A stretch of DNA of 64,000 bases from LZORAL124-50-18 sp051208045 (GTDB lineage: Bacteria > Pseudomonadota > Gammaproteobacteria > Pseudomonadales > Oleiphilaceae): positions 1 to 64,000 of the forward strand of contig JBPJFY010000013.1 of the NCBI GenBank assembly GCA_051208045.1, read 5' to 3'. The notes under the pieces were generated by a model, which worked only from the letters and a program-made list of their open reading frames with translations, was not told the origin of the DNA and searched no databases. Below, in pieces: positions 61,607 through 64,000 of this stretch; position 1 is the first letter of the stretch; the number at the start of each line of letters is the position of its first letter. A program made the translations under genes and the position numbers.

Positions 61607-62794
61607 GTGCGCATAGGGATTGTCGCGGGGGAAGCATCCGGGGATATTTTAGGCGCTGGCTTGATTGAAGCGATTCGCAAACAGCATCCGGAGGCTGAAT
61701 TCGAAGGCATTGGCGGCAGTGCCATGATTGCTCTGGGTATGGAGAGTCTGTTCCCGATGGAACGCCTCTCTGTCATGGGACTGTTTGAGGTTTTGCCGCG
61801 ACTTTTCGAGTTGATTGGTATTCGAAGAAAACTGTATCAACATTTTACACAGAATCCGCCAGACTTGTTTGTCGGCATCGACTCGCCAGACTTTACGTTA
61901 GGACTGGAAGGGAAGTTACGTCGCCAGGGGATAAAAACCGTCCACTATGTCAGTCCGTCTGTGTGGGCGTGGCGTCAGAAGCGCATTTTTAAAATTGCTA
62001 AATCTGTCGACCTCATGCTCACGCTGTTCCCGTTTGAAGCGCGCTTTTATAAAGAGCACCAGGTTCCTGTGAGGTTTGTGGGTCATCCGCTGGCAGATCT
62101 GATTCCTTCCGACGTATCTAAATCACAAGCACTCAGCGAATTGTGTGCACGTCATCAGTTGGTGGTGGGCCAGAATGAGCCGGTGGTTGCGCTGCTCCCA
62201 GGCAGTCGCAGCGGAGAGATTCATTATTTGGGTAGCGTGTTTCTTCAGGCTGCCCGGCAGGTACACAGGCAATCTCCCAACGTCCGCTTTCTTTTGCCGT
62301 ACGTGAACGAGGCAAGAAAGGCACAGATTATTCAAATGATTCAGGCGGAAGCAAGTGATTTACCCATTGATCTGGTTGAGGGCGACTCTCGCACGGTGAT
62401 GGCCGCAAGTGATGTTATCTTGCTGGCCTCCGGAACGGCGACGCTGGAGGCTATGTTGCTGAAGAAGCCCATGGTTGTAGCCTACCGAATGTCTGCGATT
62501 ACCTTCTATATCATGAGTAAGCTCATGAAAGCACCCTACATAGCTCTGCCAAACCTGTTGGCGAATAAAGCGTTGGTGCCTGAGTTGATACAAGCGCAAG
62601 CCTCGCCTGACAATCTCGCCCGGGAAGTGTTGGTTCGTCTGAATGATGAAGAAAAGCGCAAAGCACTGCATCAGCAGTTTGCACAAATACACGACAGCTT
62701 ACGCCGTGGCGCGAGCGAAGAGGCAGCCAGTGCGGTATTGGCTTTGATTGGGGAAACCAGTGAAAACGCGGAGCGTGACCATGCCGGAGCGTAA
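61607..62794 (+). CDS. lpxB: Lipid-A-disaccharide synthase
   Basis: A 395-aa GT19 glycosyltransferase joining UDP-diacylglucosamine and lipid X. GEASGDILGAGLI, YVSPSVWAWRQKRI, LLPGSRSGEI and SGTATLEAMLLKKPMVVAY are the family blocks. GTG 61607 start with AGGGAGG upstream. Confidence 0.97.
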   Translation: MRIGIVAGEASGDILGAGLIEAIRKQHPEAEFEGIGGSAMIALGMESLFPMERLSVMGLFEVLPRLFELIGIRRKLYQHFTQNPPDLFVGIDSPDFTLGLEGKLRRQGIKTVHYVSPSVWAWRQKRIFKIAKSVDLMLTLFPFEARFYKEHQVPVRFVGHPLADLIPSDVSKSQALSELCARHQLVVGQNEPVVALLPGSRSGEIHYLGSVFLQAARQVHRQSPNVRFLLPYVNEARKAQIIQMIQAEASDLPIDLVEGDSRTVMAASDVILLASGTATLEAMLLKKPMVVAYRMSAITFYIMSKLMKAPYIALPNLLANKALVPELIQAQASPDNLAREVLVRLNDEEKRKALHQQFAQIHDSLRRGASEEAASAVLALIGETSENAERDHAGA

Positions 62795-62796
62795 CG

Positions 62797-63399
62797 ATGG
62801 ATGATACGCTAGTCATTCCTTACCGAGGTCATCTCCTGGCTGGCGTCGATGAAGTGGGGCGGGGACCGCTTGTTGGCGCTGTGGTGACGGCAGCTGTGAT
62901 CTTGGATCCAGCGCGACCTGTGTCTGGTTTGGCTGATTCCAAGAAGCTCAGCGAAAAAAAGCGCGAAGCGCTTTTTGATGAAATTGTGGAAAAATCGCTG
63001 TGTTGGGCAGTGGGGCGCGCAGAACCGGCAGAAATTGATCAAATCAATATTCTGCAGGCAACCCTGCTGGCCATGTCCCGTGCAGTGGATGCTCTGGCCA
63101 TTCAGCCGGAGTTTGTGGTTGTGGACGGGAATCGGCTACCTAAACTGGGTATGCCGGCGCAGGCGATTATCAAGGGTGATGGGCGAGTGGAAGCGATCAG
63201 TGCCGCATCGATTGTTGCCAAAGTGACGAGAGATCGGGAAATGGCGGATCTTGATCGGCAGTACCCTGAGTATGGTTTTGCGGCGCACAAAGGGTATCCT
63301 ACGAAGGTGCATATGGAAGCGATTCAAACGCATGGCGTCTGTGGCCAGCATCGGCGGTCCTTCAAACCGGTTCGTGAAGCGTTGAATGTGCCCCGGTAA
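62797..63399 (+). CDS. rnhB: Ribonuclease HII
   Basis: A 200-aa RNase H-fold enzyme that removes ribonucleotides from DNA. GVDEVGRGPLVG supplies the first D-E pair, VVVDGNRLP and SAASIVAKVTRD the others; FAAHKGYPTKVHMEAI is the type II C-terminal motif. Two bases after lpxB. In many relatives dnaE follows, but here the operon ends. Confidence 0.96.
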   Translation: MDDTLVIPYRGHLLAGVDEVGRGPLVGAVVTAAVILDPARPVSGLADSKKLSEKKREALFDEIVEKSLCWAVGRAEPAEIDQINILQATLLAMSRAVDALAIQPEFVVVDGNRLPKLGMPAQAIIKGDGRVEAISAASIVAKVTRDREMADLDRQYPEYGFAAHKGYPTKVHMEAIQTHGVCGQHRRSFKPVREALNVPR

Positions 63400-63410
63400 C
63401 TCTTTGGCAC

Positions 63411-63440
63411 AAAAAAAGCCGCAGAGTGCGGCCATTTTTC
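63411..63440. terminator. Bidirectional terminator between rnhB and fdxA
   Basis: A 6-bp stem GCCGCA (63418-63423) and TGCGGC (63427-63432) with a GAG loop, flanked by seven A residues on the left and a T-rich run (ATTTTTC) on the right. It can stop both the lpx-rnhB transcript and the leftward fdxA transcript. Confidence 0.85.
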
Positions 63441-63473
63441 TGGTGTCTTTTTGACAAGTGAGAGATCTGAGGG

Positions 63474-63797
63474 TTAGCGCGCCAGATCCTTTAACTTGCC
63501 CTCAACGCCATCCCATTCTTCCGCGTCCGGTAACGCATCTTTCTTCTCTGTGATATTGGGCCATGTTTGGCACAGCTCAGCGTTGATCTCGATGAACTGT
63601 ACCTGATTTTCGGGCAGCTCGTCCTCCGAAAAGATGGCGTTTGCGGGGCATTCAGGTTCGCACAGAGCGCAATCAATACACTCATCAGGATCGATTACCA
63701 GAAAGTTCGGACCTTCATAGAAACAATCAACTGGGCACACCTCAACACAATCGGTGTATTTACACTTGATACAATTCTCGGTAACCACAAATGTCAT
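63474..63797 (-). CDS. fdxA: 7Fe ferredoxin FdxA
   Basis: A 107-aa ferredoxin. CIKCKYTDCVEVCPVDCF (Cys pattern of the 3Fe-4S/4Fe-4S type) and CIDCALCEPECP bind the two clusters; the C-terminal extension (WPNITEKKDALPDAEEW) is typical of the proteobacterial fdxA family. Located just downstream of mutS on the same strand, as in pseudomonads. Confidence 0.95.
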   Translation of the reverse strand: MTFVVTENCIKCKYTDCVEVCPVDCFYEGPNFLVIDPDECIDCALCEPECPANAIFSEDELPENQVQFIEINAELCQTWPNITEKKDALPDAEEWDGVEGKLKDLAR

Positions 63798-63903
63798 CGG
63801 TTTGATCCCTGTTTAGTGAATAGTGTGGCGTATTTTAGGCATACAGTACCCGTCAGGCAAGCCCGGGGTGTCAATTCTCACAATTTTCGGCGTAAAGCAG
63901 ACA

Positions 63904-64000
63904 TCAATACGCCGAGTTTTTCAGCGTACCCTGAAGCTCGTAAAGCAAATCGAGAGCTTGTCTGGGTGTGAGATCATCCAGAGACTTGTCCAGAATACGC
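63904..64000 (-). CDS. mutS: DNA mismatch repair protein MutS, C-terminal end (partial)
   Basis: The minus strand reads a 31-residue C-terminus, ...LDKSLDDLTPRQALDLLYEL..., then TGA at 63906-63904. The DLTPRQALDLLYEL pattern matches the tetramerisation tail of MutS. The rest lies beyond the window. The neighbouring fdxA supports the assignment. Confidence 0.85.
   Translation of the reverse strand, partial: RILDKSLDDLTPRQALDLLYELQGTLKNSAY

Noticed and set aside
1..64000. CRISPR arrays, retrons, tRNA or rRNA genes
   Set aside because: No regularly spaced repeats with unique spacers, no reverse transcriptase, and no tRNA or rRNA signatures were noticed on either strand.

Overview
The window looks like a gammaproteobacterial chromosome, probably from the Pseudomonadales/Cellvibrionales/Oceanospirillales side. 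The evidence is the gene order map-glnD-dapC-spx-dapD-dapE diverging from rpsB-tsf-pyrH-frr-uppS-cdsA-dxr-rseP-bamA-skp-lpxD-fabZ-lpxA-lpxB-rnhB, the long (342 aa) form of DapD, and an fdxA next to the 3' end of mutS. No species can be named from sequence alone. No tRNA, rRNA, CRISPR array or recognisable phage/defence system was seen.

Layout. (1) 1-2629: nested mobile elements. A complete 2412-bp IS21-family element (128-2539, istA/istB, 5-bp target duplication ATTGC) sits inside the orfA of an IS3-family element. That IS3 element has itself cut the 5' end off an MBOAT (AlgI-like) O-acyltransferase gene. (2) 2630-4984: the MBOAT remnant and a convergent SGNH/AlgX-like protein, probably a broken polysaccharide O-acetylation pair. 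(3) 5312-24780: a glycan-transfer region. It holds three GT2 enzymes of the polyprenyl-phosphate-sugar synthase type (one fused to GtrA), two small EamA/ArnE-type transporters, five large multi-membrane GT-C-like proteins (two of them clear paralogs), three methyltransferases, an AsnB-type amidotransferase, one GT4 and a TfpX/TfpZ type IV pilin accessory protein. The genes read as three 'make lipid-linked sugar, flip it, transfer it outside' kits, plausibly for glycosylating a surface protein such as pilin, or a surface glycan. (4) 24854-28815: a PRPP synthetase-like gene and an AMP/thymidine phosphorylase, divergent from a beta-CASP metallo-beta-lactamase; a possible RNA/nucleotide salvage module. 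(5) 28820-37609: a ComEA-like helix-hairpin-helix protein, then rmlBACD (dTDP-L-rhamnose), a WecA/WbpL-like initiating transferase, a WbpM/FlaA1-like dehydratase and manC (GDP-mannose), i.e. the start of O-antigen/capsule synthesis. A tandem 13-bp repeat lies just before rmlB. (6) 37642-40931: slyX, a membrane-anchored cold-shock-domain protein, and a four-gene operon of unknown function (HTH, coiled-coil membrane protein, two small proteins). (7) 41023-64000: housekeeping genes for lysine/peptidoglycan precursor synthesis, nitrogen sensing, translation, isoprenoid/phospholipid synthesis, outer-membrane assembly and lipid A.

The core region (41-64 kb) is conventional. The accessory region (0-38 kb) is where surface structures are encoded. 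It carries IS damage, repeated direction changes and paralogous membrane glycosyltransferases, as expected of a variable surface-glycan locus.
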